Of a stretch of DNA of 59,180 nt, positions 42,798 to 51,816 are shown piece by piece. The translations under genes and the position numbers were made by a program. Position 1 is the stretch's first letter. Each line of letters starts with the position of its first letter. The notes beneath the pieces are model-generated. The model was not told where the DNA came from, ran no database searches, and saw only the letters and a list, made by a program, of their open reading frames with translations. Origin of the DNA: Faecalitalea sp. UBA4312 (lineage in GTDB: Bacteria > Bacillota_I > Bacilli_A > Erysipelotrichales > Erysipelotrichaceae); assembly GCA_002394635.1 (NCBI GenBank), contig DGUK01000055.1:1-59180 (forward strand), given 5' to 3'.

Positions 42798-43598
42798 ATG
42801 AAAGATGTATATAAAGTTGTTGCTTGTGATATCGACAGTACACTGGTAAAGCGACACGAACCAATGGCACAAAGAACATTACAGCTGATCCATGTCCTTC
42901 GTTCAAAAGGAATTTTGTTTGGATTGGCCAGCGGAAGACCTGTTCGCGATGTACAGACAATGGCATCTCGATGGAAATGCCCGACGGATTTCATCATCGG
43001 AATGAACGGAGCTGCTTTATGGGACGGAAAAAAGGAGTATGCGTATCACTTGATGAAAAAAGAATGGATCAAAGAAACCATTGATTTGATGAAACCGTTT
43101 GATGCGAATCCGTTTATTTACGAAGGACAGGATGTCGTATGTGTAAAATATGATGATATGGTACGCCTGTCTGCGGAAAATGTAGATCGGAATATCAAAA
43201 TTGTAACCGATATTTCTTCCTTATGGGCAAGAGATAATGCCAAGATCTTGTACAGAGTGCCTGCCGAACAGATGGAACAGATCGAAGAATATGTGAAGGA
43301 ACATCCTTCTCCATATTATCAGGGATATAAGACACAGCCGACATTGTATGAATTCTCCAATCGTCTTTCCAATAAAGGGGTGGCATTAAAAGAATATTGT
43401 AAGATGGTTTCGATTCCTTTAGAACAGGTGATTGCCTTTGGGGATACTACGAATGATAATGAAATGTTACAAGTAGCTGGCTGTGGGGTATGCATGATCA
43501 ACGGCAGTGCCGACACCAAAGCAGTAGCTGATATCATTACAGAAAAAAGTTGTGATGAGCAAGGCTGGGATGACTTTGTTGAAAAACATTTATTGTAA
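42798..43598 (+). CDS. Cof-type HAD-superfamily sugar phosphatase
   Basis: This 266-residue HAD phosphatase has the nucleophile motif DIDSTLV near the N-terminus, SGRPVRDV (motif II), a Cof-type C2 cap (about 85-190), a lysine in SNKGVALKEY, and GDTTNDNEML (motif IV). Such proteins dephosphorylate sugar phosphates or cofactor precursors. The AGGAGG ribosome site is strong, but the terminator directly before it leaves no room for a promoter, so expression must rely on read-through or a promoter inside the preceding gene. Confidence 0.88.
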   Translation: MKDVYKVVACDIDSTLVKRHEPMAQRTLQLIHVLRSKGILFGLASGRPVRDVQTMASRWKCPTDFIIGMNGAALWDGKKEYAYHLMKKEWIKETIDLMKPFDANPFIYEGQDVVCVKYDDMVRLSAENVDRNIKIVTDISSLWARDNAKILYRVPAEQMEQIEEYVKEHPSPYYQGYKTQPTLYEFSNRLSNKGVALKEYCKMVSIPLEQVIAFGDTTNDNEMLQVAGCGVCMINGSADTKAVADIITEKSCDEQGWDDFVEKHLL

Positions 43599-43599
43599 G

Positions 43600-43623
43600 A
43601 CACCTTGAAAGAGGTGTTTTTTT
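43600..43623 (+). terminator. Intrinsic terminator after HAD gene
   Basis: ACACCT pairs with AGGTGT around a 6-nt loop, then T7. Confidence 0.8.
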
Positions 43624-43631
43624 AATAGAAC

Positions 43632-43660
43632 AAAAAAAAGAAGGAACGATGTTCCTTCTT
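43632..43660 (-). terminator. Intrinsic terminator of purine permease
   Basis: On the minus strand AAGAAGGAAC pairs with GTTCCTTCTT around ATC, followed by a run of T. Confidence 0.85.
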
Positions 43661-43665
43661 TCTTC

Positions 43666-44994
43666 TTACATTAACGATGGGCTGATGAAGTATACTATGA
43701 AGATAATCAACAATACCCATACAGACGGATGAATTTCCTTTGCTTTTCCTGCAGAGCACATCGCAATCGTATAAGCGATGAATCCGAAGGCGATACCATT
43801 GGAAATAGAGCAGGAAACACACATGAATAAAATTGTGATGAATCCGGCAACCGCAAAGATCATGTTATCCCAGTCAATACCTTTCAGCTGTTTAGCCATC
43901 ATGATTCCCACAACGATCAAAGCCGGTGCTGTTACAGCGTTAGTAACGGCACTTAAGATGATCGGAGAGATCAAAGTGGATAATAGGAACAGGACGCCGG
44001 CTGTTACAGCAGTCAGACCAGTACGTCCACCAACACCGACACCGGAAGTGGATTCCACAAAGCTTGTGATTGTACTTGTTCCTAAGAAAGCACCGAATAC
44101 TGTACCGATGGCATCCGATAACATCGCACGTTCGCCACCTTCCAGGTGACCTTGTTCGTCTACCAGTCCGATACTGTTACCGATGGAAATCAAGGTTCCG
44201 GCTGTATCGAAGAAGTCTACGAATAAGAACGAGAAGATGATGACAAAAGCAGCTAACGGATTGGCAAACAACTCACCCATGCCGGCAAAGCAGACACCAA
44301 CTGTTTCCATATGGAAGGAAGTTGTAAACATCTGTTGAGGTAAAGAAGGCATTCCTTCAAATCCCATAAATCCTAAAATGATTCCAACAACTGCAGTGAT
44401 GACCATACCAACAAATACAGCAGCCGGCACATTTTTGATGACCATGACAATGGTAATAGCCAGTCCGAACAATGCCAGTAAGACCGTTGGACTTGTCATA
44501 TCACCTAAAGCTACATAGGTAGCTGGATCTGCAATGATGATTCCGGCATTCTTCAAACCGATAAAAGCTACGAAGAATCCGATACCGGCACCAATAGACA
44601 GTTTTAACTGAACCGGGATCGCATCGATAACCATCTGACGCAGACCGGTTACGGAAATAACCAGAAAAATCACACCGGAAATCAAAACAGATGCCAGTGC
44701 GGCTCTCCAGGAATAACCCATAGCGCCACAAATCGTATAAGCAAATAGAGCGTTAACACCCATACCAGCAGACAAAGCAACCGGATAATTCGCAATCACA
44801 CCCATCAGAATACATGAGATTCCGGACGCAATTGCAGTAGCCAAGAATACAGATGGCATATCCATCCCTGCATCGCCCAAGATGGCAGGGTTAACACCTA
44901 GGATGTAAGCCATGGCCAGGAATGTGGTCAAACCGGCCATAATCTCGGTTTTAACGTCTGTTCCTTTTTCTTTCAGTTTAAATAAGTTTTCCAT
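43666..44994 (-). CDS. Guanine/hypoxanthine permease (AzgA/PbuG type)
   Basis: This 442-residue transporter has the AzgA-like NCS2 layout with about 13 membrane segments. Signature stretches are GLTTFLAMAYILGVNP, SAGMGVNALFAYTICG, SFLFVDFFDTAGTLISIG and FVESTSGVGVGGRTGL. It should import guanine, hypoxanthine or adenine by proton symport. GAGGGAG lies upstream of the ATG at a slightly long spacing. The 65-nt upstream gap to addA has no room for a purine riboswitch. TACAAT near 45040 on the minus strand may be its -10. Confidence 0.88.
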   Translation of the reverse strand: MENLFKLKEKGTDVKTEIMAGLTTFLAMAYILGVNPAILGDAGMDMPSVFLATAIASGISCILMGVIANYPVALSAGMGVNALFAYTICGAMGYSWRAALASVLISGVIFLVISVTGLRQMVIDAIPVQLKLSIGAGIGFFVAFIGLKNAGIIIADPATYVALGDMTSPTVLLALFGLAITIVMVIKNVPAAVFVGMVITAVVGIILGFMGFEGMPSLPQQMFTTSFHMETVGVCFAGMGELFANPLAAFVIIFSFLFVDFFDTAGTLISIGNSIGLVDEQGHLEGGERAMLSDAIGTVFGAFLGTSTITSFVESTSGVGVGGRTGLTAVTAGVLFLLSTLISPIILSAVTNAVTAPALIVVGIMMAKQLKGIDWDNMIFAVAGFITILFMCVSCSISNGIAFGFIAYTIAMCSAGKAKEIHPSVWVLLIIFIVYFISPSLM

Positions 44995-45059
44995 AAAATT
45001 TCTTTCTCCCTCTTTCTATGAAAAATACGTTTTTATTGTACATGAAGAAGACTATTGTT

Positions 45060-48000
45060 TCAAACAACTTGAAAGAATTTATTTAAGTAAAATGAATAGA
45101 TAACGGCTTCTACTGGTTTTGTGGGGTCAATGGCCAGAATACTGTCTCGATATGTCTGAAGTTGTTCCGTATACAATGCCAATAATTGATGTTCATCGGC
45201 ATGATCGGTCTTAAAATCCAAAACAATGGTTTTATCCGGCATCCAGATGACAAGGTCCATGGATCCATGTGTGATTACATGATCCTTCTCAGTAATGTAA
45301 GCACATTCGAACGCATGGGGCTGTTGCAACCATTGAGCATATATTTTTTGCTCATTGAGCTGTAGGAGCTGTTTCAGATCATAGGACGTTAATGTATATC
45401 CGGAAGCCTTGGCAAAGGCAATACAATCCTCTTTTTGATAAGGGTATGGACATTGGCCCATGATCTCATGGAATAAGGTACCGCGTTCCGTCCCTTTTTC
45501 GTTGAGAATCTCAAAAGGTGTCCAGTGCATCTTTATTTTTGTCCCGGATGCGGTAGCACTTTCCCAGATTGGGGTTTCTTTTCCATATACTTCTTTATCA
45601 AAAGAAACTATTTTTGGCAAAGGCGGTTGCGGTCGTTCACAGAGACCGTGAGATTCCTCAAAACGGATCGGCGAAGCAGAGGATCCAAAATACGTATGGA
45701 AAAACCATCCGGTATAGCCTTTTTTATTTAGAATGGCCGAAGTGTTTAACGGAGACAGATATAAGTTTTTGTCCTCGATCGCATCCACAATGATCAATTC
45801 TTTTTGCGGACGGGTCGTGGCTACATACAGGATCCGCATTTCTTCATTCATCGTATCGATAAACTGTTTGGTCTGTATAGCCAGGTGGCTTTGCGAGATT
45901 CTCTTGACTTTGCCGTGATGCACAAGCGTTTTGAAAGAGATCCCCAGATCAGCATCCAAAAGGATCGGTCCGTTGGATCCGTGCGCCCTGAATTCTTCCG
46001 AAGACAAAAGATAAACGATCGGGAATTGCAGTCCCTTGGACCGGTGGATCGTTTTTAACTGTACGATATCCGCGTTTTTCCCATAAGGGTAGGCCTCGGC
46101 CTGACTGTCTCGCTCTGCTTCTTCCTGCATCTGTCTGGCAAATCCAAGCGTATCCATCACATCCGGGTATAAAGAAGCTTTTTCCAACAGGAAATCCAGA
46201 TTGGCCTTATCCTGTGTGGTCGTATGGTTCTCATAATAATCATTATGTGCATAAATAGCCCGGATCAGATTGGGTAACGGTTCATATCGGTATTGTCGTA
46301 ACGCATGCCAGTCTGTCATATACGCTTCGTTTTCAATGCGGTAATACAAAGGGATATGATGATCTTTTCCCAAACAGCTCAAAGCCAGCTGTTCAGCCTT
46401 CACTTGACCGATCGCAGAACACAGGGCCGCGCATAGATTAATATCATCGCTTGGGTCGATCAACGCTTGTAAAGTTGAAAGAACGATCTGTACTGCCTGG
46501 TTGCGATAGAAGCCATGCTCATTATCGGATACAGAAGGGATTCCATAGGCCTCCAGAACCTTTTGCAGCTCCAGCTGCGGGCTGTGATTACGGGAAAGAA
46601 TGCAGATATCCCGGTATGGTACCTTCTGTTCTGTATGTTTTTTTAAAATATCTTGTGCGATCAGATCCATACGGTTTTTCTTGTGCTTGGACATAGCGGT
46701 CATTGTATGAATACCGTTTTCTTTTGCCCAATCTTTGTATTGTGTATATACAAAGCGGATCGGGACCTGTGAAGCTTCAGATTGAGCAGGAGAACCGACA
46801 TGGGCGATATCGATGGTATCAAAATGATTTCCCAATAAATCTGTATTCATGATTTTTTCATAAAATTCATTGTTGAATTCAATGATGTTGGCGTTGGATC
46901 GGAAGTTCTGATCCAGGACCAAAGTCTGATCATGAGGATCCTTGGAGACCATGTGTCCACGCATGATGTCCGGACGGGCCATACGAAAGCCGTAAATGGA
47001 TTGTTTAATATCACCGACACGGAAGACATTGTCCTGACGGCAGAACTCTTTGATGATACTTTCCTGCAGATCATTGGTATCCTGGAATTCATCGATCAGG
47101 ATGGTCTCATACTGATCCTGAACCTCCTGACGGATGACATCCTGCTGCAGCAGAAGATATGCGAAGTGCTCCATGTCGTTAAAATCGATGATTTCCATTT
47201 CTCGTTTTTGTTGATCGAAGAAATCCTTGGTATATATACATAAAGTGTAAAAAGCTTCATAGACCGGCTGCATAATTTTTCGGTCTTTGATGAACTGTTC
47301 TTTTGAGAAGAGAACCTCCATCAATCCGCACTCTCTTTTTTGGATGGATTCTCGATATGGTTTTAGATCATCCGAGGAAATATCTACAGACAGCTGTTTT
47401 ACAGTTGGAAATTTAGCCGTGATCCGTATATGCTGTGGAAGCATATTATACAGATCCTCATAGGTTGTGCACTGTTCCAGGATCTGTTGATAGCCTTCTT
47501 TTTTCTGCGCTAACGTTTCATGCCAGTCTTCGATCGGTGCCAGTTCATCGATGATGGCCTGGATCTGGTTCTGAAAATAACGAAGCATCCATTGCTCTAT
47601 CGCCGGACTGTCCGGTTGGATGACTGTCTTCAGCCATTGTTTCGGATCGGGTTTGGACCAGGCGATATTGATACACTGTTCTATATTTTTCTGTATATCC
47701 TGCTCATTCTTGGAGAAGGCCGCAAAATAATGATTCAGGATCCGAAAGGCTTCCGGCTCCATCTTTACACAGGCTTTTTGATAGGCTTGATTAAAAGCTT
47801 GCGTTTTTTGTAAATCGCTGGCAATCGTCTGCGCCATGGTATAGGAAATCGGAATCTTATAGTAATAATTCTGTACAATATTCAAACAAAAACTATCAAT
47901 GGTGCAGATTTGTGCTGTTTCCAGTAGTGCTAACTGGGAAAGGATAAACTCATCCTGTGCCTGCTCGAGCAAACGCTGACGTAGTCTGGATTTCATCTCG

Positions 48001-48182
48001 GCAGCCGCATCGTTGGTGAAGGTCATGGCCAAGATATGATTGATTGGGATCCGATCTCGAATAACAAGCTGACACAAACGTTCGACCAGGACACTGGTCT
48101 TTCCACTACCGGCACTGGCGCAAACAACCACATTTTTATGACGTGACTGAATAGCGGCTAACTGTTGATCTGTGAATTTCAT
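45060..48182 (-). CDS. addA: ATP-dependent helicase/nuclease subunit A (AddA)
   Basis: This 1040-residue UvrD-like helicase with a C-terminal RecB nuclease domain processes double-strand breaks with AddB. Walker A is CASAGSGKTSV near 20-29. Further helicase marks are ILAMTFTNDAAAEMK, ILIDEFQDTN, QSIYGFRMARP and YVATTRPQKEL. The nuclease active site appears as DLVIWMPDKTIVLDFKTD. It is shorter than Bacillus AddA (about 1230). ATG 48182 has AAAGGAGG upstream and overlaps the addB stop (ATGA). Confidence 0.93.
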   Translation of the reverse strand: MKFTDQQLAAIQSRHKNVVVCASAGSGKTSVLVERLCQLVIRDRIPINHILAMTFTNDAAAEMKSRLRQRLLEQAQDEFILSQLALLETAQICTIDSFCLNIVQNYYYKIPISYTMAQTIASDLQKTQAFNQAYQKACVKMEPEAFRILNHYFAAFSKNEQDIQKNIEQCINIAWSKPDPKQWLKTVIQPDSPAIEQWMLRYFQNQIQAIIDELAPIEDWHETLAQKKEGYQQILEQCTTYEDLYNMLPQHIRITAKFPTVKQLSVDISSDDLKPYRESIQKRECGLMEVLFSKEQFIKDRKIMQPVYEAFYTLCIYTKDFFDQQKREMEIIDFNDMEHFAYLLLQQDVIRQEVQDQYETILIDEFQDTNDLQESIIKEFCRQDNVFRVGDIKQSIYGFRMARPDIMRGHMVSKDPHDQTLVLDQNFRSNANIIEFNNEFYEKIMNTDLLGNHFDTIDIAHVGSPAQSEASQVPIRFVYTQYKDWAKENGIHTMTAMSKHKKNRMDLIAQDILKKHTEQKVPYRDICILSRNHSPQLELQKVLEAYGIPSVSDNEHGFYRNQAVQIVLSTLQALIDPSDDINLCAALCSAIGQVKAEQLALSCLGKDHHIPLYYRIENEAYMTDWHALRQYRYEPLPNLIRAIYAHNDYYENHTTTQDKANLDFLLEKASLYPDVMDTLGFARQMQEEAERDSQAEAYPYGKNADIVQLKTIHRSKGLQFPIVYLLSSEEFRAHGSNGPILLDADLGISFKTLVHHGKVKRISQSHLAIQTKQFIDTMNEEMRILYVATTRPQKELIIVDAIEDKNLYLSPLNTSAILNKKGYTGWFFHTYFGSSASPIRFEESHGLCERPQPPLPKIVSFDKEVYGKETPIWESATASGTKIKMHWTPFEILNEKGTERGTLFHEIMGQCPYPYQKEDCIAFAKASGYTLTSYDLKQLLQLNEQKIYAQWLQQPHAFECAYITEKDHVITHGSMDLVIWMPDKTIVLDFKTDHADEHQLLALYTEQLQTYRDSILAIDPTKPVEAVIYSFYLNKFFQVV

Positions 48183-50698
48183 GCAGCGTCCTCCTTTTCT
48201 AAACGGCTTTCTTTCACAACCTCCTGTTGGGCGTTGCGACAAATATGCCGGTATTTACAATAGGTACAAGCCTTATTGGAATGATCCGGCCGGATATTTC
48301 CGGTGTGGATCTCATCCAAAAGGCTGTTCAATATGATTTGCCAGTTTTCTTTCATGGACACAAAGTCCATATTGGCTTTTTTCGGGAAATAAGGATTTTT
48401 GTCATCGGCATAGAGACTAAAATCGGCAAAGGTCCATCCTTTTAATCGATCTCCATCGATATAGGATTGGAGGGAGTCCTTTTCTTCCGTAAAGTTTATT
48501 TCCTTTTTTGTTCGATTGATCTTACCGGCAATCTGTTCTACCGGACCTTTTTTCAGCGTGATATACAGGCTGCCCATCGGCACCTTGCCGGTCTGCTGTT
48601 GATATGAAATAGAATAAGTGGCCAACTGTAAGGCTTGTCCACTGTTAAACTCCTGCATACTGAAATTCCGGCTTCCCTGCTTGTAGTCAAAGACAGTGAA
48701 GGAAGTGGAAGATGCATCGATGCGGTCAATAGATCCGGTCATATGAATGGTATAATCATTCCATGAAAGATCCATGGAAACCGGATGTTCTTGTGCCACT
48801 GTGGTCATATGCCATTGTTTCTCAAAGGCTTTCAAACGTTCAAACAGATTTAACAGAACTCTGTATAAGTCATCCTTCTGGATTTCAAACCATTGTTTAC
48901 GATCAACAAAAACAGATTCCACCCATATAAATTCATCCTCTACATATTGCCGGATCTGCTTATCGGAAATGGCAGCATACTCTTTTTGATGATCCTTGGC
49001 TGCTTTTTCCAGGATATGATGAAGGATCGATCCCCGCATCGCTAGATCCAGCATTTCTTTTTTCTCACGAATATGCAAACCATACGTCAAAAAATGTTTT
49101 AACGGACAATTGGCAAAAGCTTCCAGGCGGCTGATCGAGCTGCGGAACAGATGGTTTTCGAAAAACAGATTATCAGCCGTCTGTTCTGAAATGGAAAAGG
49201 TCGGCTGTTCATAACGAGAAATATCCTGAATATTTTGGAATTCAGGCTTTTTTTGCATCCAGGCATCCATATCCACATTGGTATCGATCGTCTTTCGGGA
49301 ATAATCTGTCTGGGGAACGATCATATAAAAGGATTCAAACGTTTCCAGACCTTTAAAAAAGTTTTCTTTCTGTAAAGCCAGCCGTTGCTGAAGATCCGGC
49401 AAACCGGTCTGAGAAATATAAGCTTCGTTGAAGACACCTTTTTGTAAAGAGACGGTATTGACGCTTCCTAACAGAAAGCCGATTTTGCGGATGCCGCAAA
49501 GATCGGAATGACTGCCGATCAGAACACCGTGTACATTGGGTGTTTTGATTTTAAGGTTTTTTTGGTCAAGCGTATCGATCAACAGATCGATGTCCTCTTT
49601 CTTGTGTATATAGGGAACAGCACGTGAGATAGCCAGTTGAACTTCTTTAAATACAGATAGGTTCTCCTGCGTCGGCTGATTGACCGATTGGATCACATCC
49701 GCCATCTTTCGAAAGTCATTATATTCCCATTCAAAATCGTGGTCAGCCCACCAGGACAGTGCTTCTTTTTCCAGCTTTTGTAAAGATTCGTATTCAAAAT
49801 CGCGCAGAAATTCATTGTCCTGATAGTCCTTGTCAGTATGCGGAACAAACTGTGGATAAGCATCCGGGAACAAAGTCAGATAACGGACCATGGCCGATTG
49901 TTCCGGATATAACAGGGATAATAAAGTAATCAAATGATCCCGGTTTTTTTCCTTCCCCCAGCGCAGAGCGGCAATCCATTGTTTCAACAATACAGAGGGA
50001 ACTAACGTTTTTAAAAAAGTGTATGGAATCTGATATCGATCCAGGATCTGCGCTGTTACTTGGGAATCCTTTCCATCACATAAACCGATAAAGACGTCTT
50101 CGGCATCGTATTGTTTTTCCAGGATGCAACGGGCTGCCAGTTCAATTTGTTTCCGGGCATTGGCCACGGAATAATAATGTTTCGAAACAGGCCGATCCGG
50201 TTCGATAAAAGAAGCCCCTTGTTCTAAAAACAAAGAGATCCAGAACTGTTCGATGACGGTAAACGAATGCCGTACGATCTGCACATTGTTCATGGAAGGC
50301 AAAGATAAGGAAGAAGCTTGATCTTCGGCCATCTTTAGATCCGATAAACGTGTTACGATCGCATACAGGTCGATTTCTTTCTGTGTTGTGTGCGGAAAAT
50401 GGGACACCCCATACAGCTTGGTCCAGCGGACAAAATCAAGACAAGCAGATAAAAAGTTCATATCTTTCAGACTGGAATAAAACACATTGTCTTTTGGAAT
50501 GTCCTTTAAAACTACTTGAAAACGGTAATACCATTCAATATCGCTGACGGGAACGGTATGCAGAAGCTGTCGGACATACCCGGAAACCGATAAGACATCG
50601 ATATCGATACAGTTGTGTTTTTGATGGAGTATTTCCTGATAAATGGCCATATGCATCGAAGCAGGTGCCAGAATGATAGAATGATCGGATATTTTCAT
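48179..50698 (-). CDS. addB: ATP-dependent nuclease subunit B (AddB)
   Basis: This 839-residue partner of AddA carries the second nuclease domain (FDYKQGSRNFSMQEFNSG) and an iron-sulphur site. The site is seen as the downstream cluster CTYCKYRHICR near the C-terminus plus a cysteine in AFANCPLKHFL before the domain. It is much shorter than Bacillus AddB (about 1166), and I see no Walker A at the N-terminus. ATG 50698 has GAGG 8 nt upstream; the longer frame to TTG 50794 runs through the promoter region. TGATACATT (50730-50722) may be its extended -10. Confidence 0.88.
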   Translation of the reverse strand: MKISDHSIILAPASMHMAIYQEILHQKHNCIDIDVLSVSGYVRQLLHTVPVSDIEWYYRFQVVLKDIPKDNVFYSSLKDMNFLSACLDFVRWTKLYGVSHFPHTTQKEIDLYAIVTRLSDLKMAEDQASSLSLPSMNNVQIVRHSFTVIEQFWISLFLEQGASFIEPDRPVSKHYYSVANARKQIELAARCILEKQYDAEDVFIGLCDGKDSQVTAQILDRYQIPYTFLKTLVPSVLLKQWIAALRWGKEKNRDHLITLLSLLYPEQSAMVRYLTLFPDAYPQFVPHTDKDYQDNEFLRDFEYESLQKLEKEALSWWADHDFEWEYNDFRKMADVIQSVNQPTQENLSVFKEVQLAISRAVPYIHKKEDIDLLIDTLDQKNLKIKTPNVHGVLIGSHSDLCGIRKIGFLLGSVNTVSLQKGVFNEAYISQTGLPDLQQRLALQKENFFKGLETFESFYMIVPQTDYSRKTIDTNVDMDAWMQKKPEFQNIQDISRYEQPTFSISEQTADNLFFENHLFRSSISRLEAFANCPLKHFLTYGLHIREKKEMLDLAMRGSILHHILEKAAKDHQKEYAAISDKQIRQYVEDEFIWVESVFVDRKQWFEIQKDDLYRVLLNLFERLKAFEKQWHMTTVAQEHPVSMDLSWNDYTIHMTGSIDRIDASSTSFTVFDYKQGSRNFSMQEFNSGQALQLATYSISYQQQTGKVPMGSLYITLKKGPVEQIAGKINRTKKEINFTEEKDSLQSYIDGDRLKGWTFADFSLYADDKNPYFPKKANMDFVSMKENWQIILNSLLDEIHTGNIRPDHSNKACTYCKYRHICRNAQQEVVKESRLEKEDAA

Positions 50699-50732
50699 AA
50701 ACAACCTCGTTTCTAGGTATAAATGTATCAAA

Positions 50733-50759
50733 ATTATTGACATATTTGATGTCAATAAT
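50733..50759. promoter_or_regulatory. Perfect palindrome upstream of addBA
   Basis: ATTATTGACAT and ATGTCAATAAT are perfect 11-bp arms with a 5-nt spacer, over the predicted -35 region of addB. The core (50737-50755) matches 16 of 19 positions with the palindrome before rsmG. Confidence 0.6.
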
Positions 50760-51150
50760 GGCTTTCTATTATATATGTTACTGTTCAAAGCCAAAGAAAA
50801 TCAACTGTTCATCAACACAAATCAAAGAATCAAGTGTCGTATTTGGCTTCTGTGCGGTTATTTATATATATAAAGTCTTCTTTTTAGAAAATAAAATCAT
50901 TCCTTCAATGAAACCGGCCTGTTTGGCACTGAAAAACGGCCAGCTTTCATGCCCTGCCGAAAAAATTGACGAGGAAGCAGAGCAATGTGCTCTTGTTTCT
51001 AACGAAAGTTTTTGTGCAGCAAAGAAAACTGTCAATTAAACAAAAAAAGCACTTGACACAACGCTTCATGGCAAGCGTGGTTCGGATCTAGATACATATA
51101 GAAATACAGATACCCAAGATCAATCATTAAGAACTGGGATTTACCAAACA
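50760..51150. other. Long intergenic stretch between addB and the TetR operon
   Basis: About 390 nt with no gene I can defend. A 100-codon cysteine-rich plus-strand frame (50737-51039) starts at a TTG inside the palindrome and has no ribosome site. The stretch contains an imperfect long hairpin (ATGAAA at 50909 to TTTCAT at 50950 with GGCC arms), AGAGCA-ATG-TGCTCT (50979-50993), and ACGCTT/AAGCGT (51061-51078). None is followed by a proper T-run. Confidence 0.5.
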
Positions 51151-51151
51151 T

Positions 51152-51179
51152 GGAAACCGAAAAAAGTGAAATAGTTTCT
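51152..51179. promoter_or_regulatory. Operator O1 of the TetR operon
   Basis: GGAAAC-N16-GTTTCT, abutting the -35. It has the same geometry as the second site. Confidence 0.5.
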
Positions 51180-51207
51180 TGTGTGATAGCGCTTTCAATG
51201 ATAGAAT
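51179..51207 (+). promoter_or_regulatory. Promoter of the TetR/alpha-galactosidase operon
   Basis: TTGTGT (51179-51184), a 17-bp spacer and TAGAAT (51202-51207) with TGA before it. The transcript should start near 51214. Confidence 0.7.
51184..51197 (+). promoter_or_regulatory. cre-like CcpA site in the promoter spacer
   Basis: TGATAGCGCTTTCA fits TGWNANCGNTNWCA fully and the stricter consensus at 13 of 14. Its position between -35 and -10 predicts glucose repression. Confidence 0.65.
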
Positions 51208-51210
51208 AAA

Positions 51211-51238
51211 GGAAACTAGAATTACAAAAATAGTTTCC
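51211..51238. promoter_or_regulatory. Operator O2 of the TetR operon
   Basis: GGAAACTA and TAGTTTCC are perfect 8-bp arms with a 12-nt spacer. The site covers the predicted transcription start and ends just before the ribosome site. Confidence 0.6.
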
Positions 51239-51248
51239 GAGGTGATTT

Positions 51249-51815
51249 ATGAAGGAACAATTAGAAAAACAGATCATTGATGCGACAATCACATTATTCA
51301 ATGAAAAGGGATTGAAATTCACCATGGATGATATTGCCGGATCATTGGCTATATCCAAGAAGACGATCTATACCGTTTTCAAGGATAAGGAAAGCTTGTG
51401 CATGGCCATGGTGGATACGTGTTTTGATGCCGTCAAGGAAAAAGAACAATGGGTAATGAAGCAGGATCTACCGACCATTGAAAAGCTGAGACGTGTAATG
51501 GCGGCTTTGCCGGAAGCTTATATGGAAGTGGACTTTCGGTTGTTGTATGAATTGAAAGATAAATATCCGAAGATATATTCCAAGGTAGCCCAACGACTGG
51601 AGAGTGGATGGGAACTGACAATCGCTTTAATCGAACAAGGGATGGCCGAAGGTGTGATCCGGCAGATTTCTATTCCGGTCTTTAAGACGATGATGGAAGC
51701 GACATTGGAACAATTCTTTCAAAGGGATATTTTGATCCAAAGCGGGCTGAGCTATCAGAAGGCATTGGACGAAGTAGTAATGATCATGATTCATGGAATT
51801 GAGGAGGGCAAATAA
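51249..51815 (+). CDS. TetR/AcrR-family transcriptional regulator
   Basis: This 188-residue regulator has the N-terminal TetR helix-turn-helix (FTMDDIAGSLAISKKTIYTVFKDKESL, about 24-50) and a helical ligand-binding domain. It is the first gene of an operon with a GT-B-like protein, a sugar symporter and an alpha-galactosidase. Two matching inverted repeats flank the promoter, so autoregulation and control of the whole operon are likely. The ligand is unknown; a sugar, lipid or glycolipid is possible. AGGTGAT precedes the ATG. Confidence 0.88.
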   Translation: MKEQLEKQIIDATITLFNEKGLKFTMDDIAGSLAISKKTIYTVFKDKESLCMAMVDTCFDAVKEKEQWVMKQDLPTIEKLRRVMAALPEAYMEVDFRLLYELKDKYPKIYSKVAQRLESGWELTIALIEQGMAEGVIRQISIPVFKTMMEATLEQFFQRDILIQSGLSYQKALDEVVMIMIHGIEEGK

Positions 51816-51816
51816 G

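Noticed and set aside
44995..45059. Possible purine riboswitch before the guanine/hypoxanthine permease
   Set aside because: The gap is 65 nt and lacks the conserved three-way junction sequences.
49851..49865. Perfect DnaA-box-like TTATCCACA on the minus strand
   Set aside because: It is a single copy inside addB with no neighbouring boxes or A/T-rich unwinding region, so it is not an origin.
50737..51039. 100-codon cysteine-rich plus-strand frame
   Set aside because: It begins at a TTG in the addB palindrome, has no ribosome site, and has no recognisable domain.
51061..51078. ACGCTT/AAGCGT hairpin with an upstream TTGACA
   Set aside because: No -10 at proper spacing from the TTGACA and no T-run after the hairpin, so neither a promoter nor a terminator can be supported.
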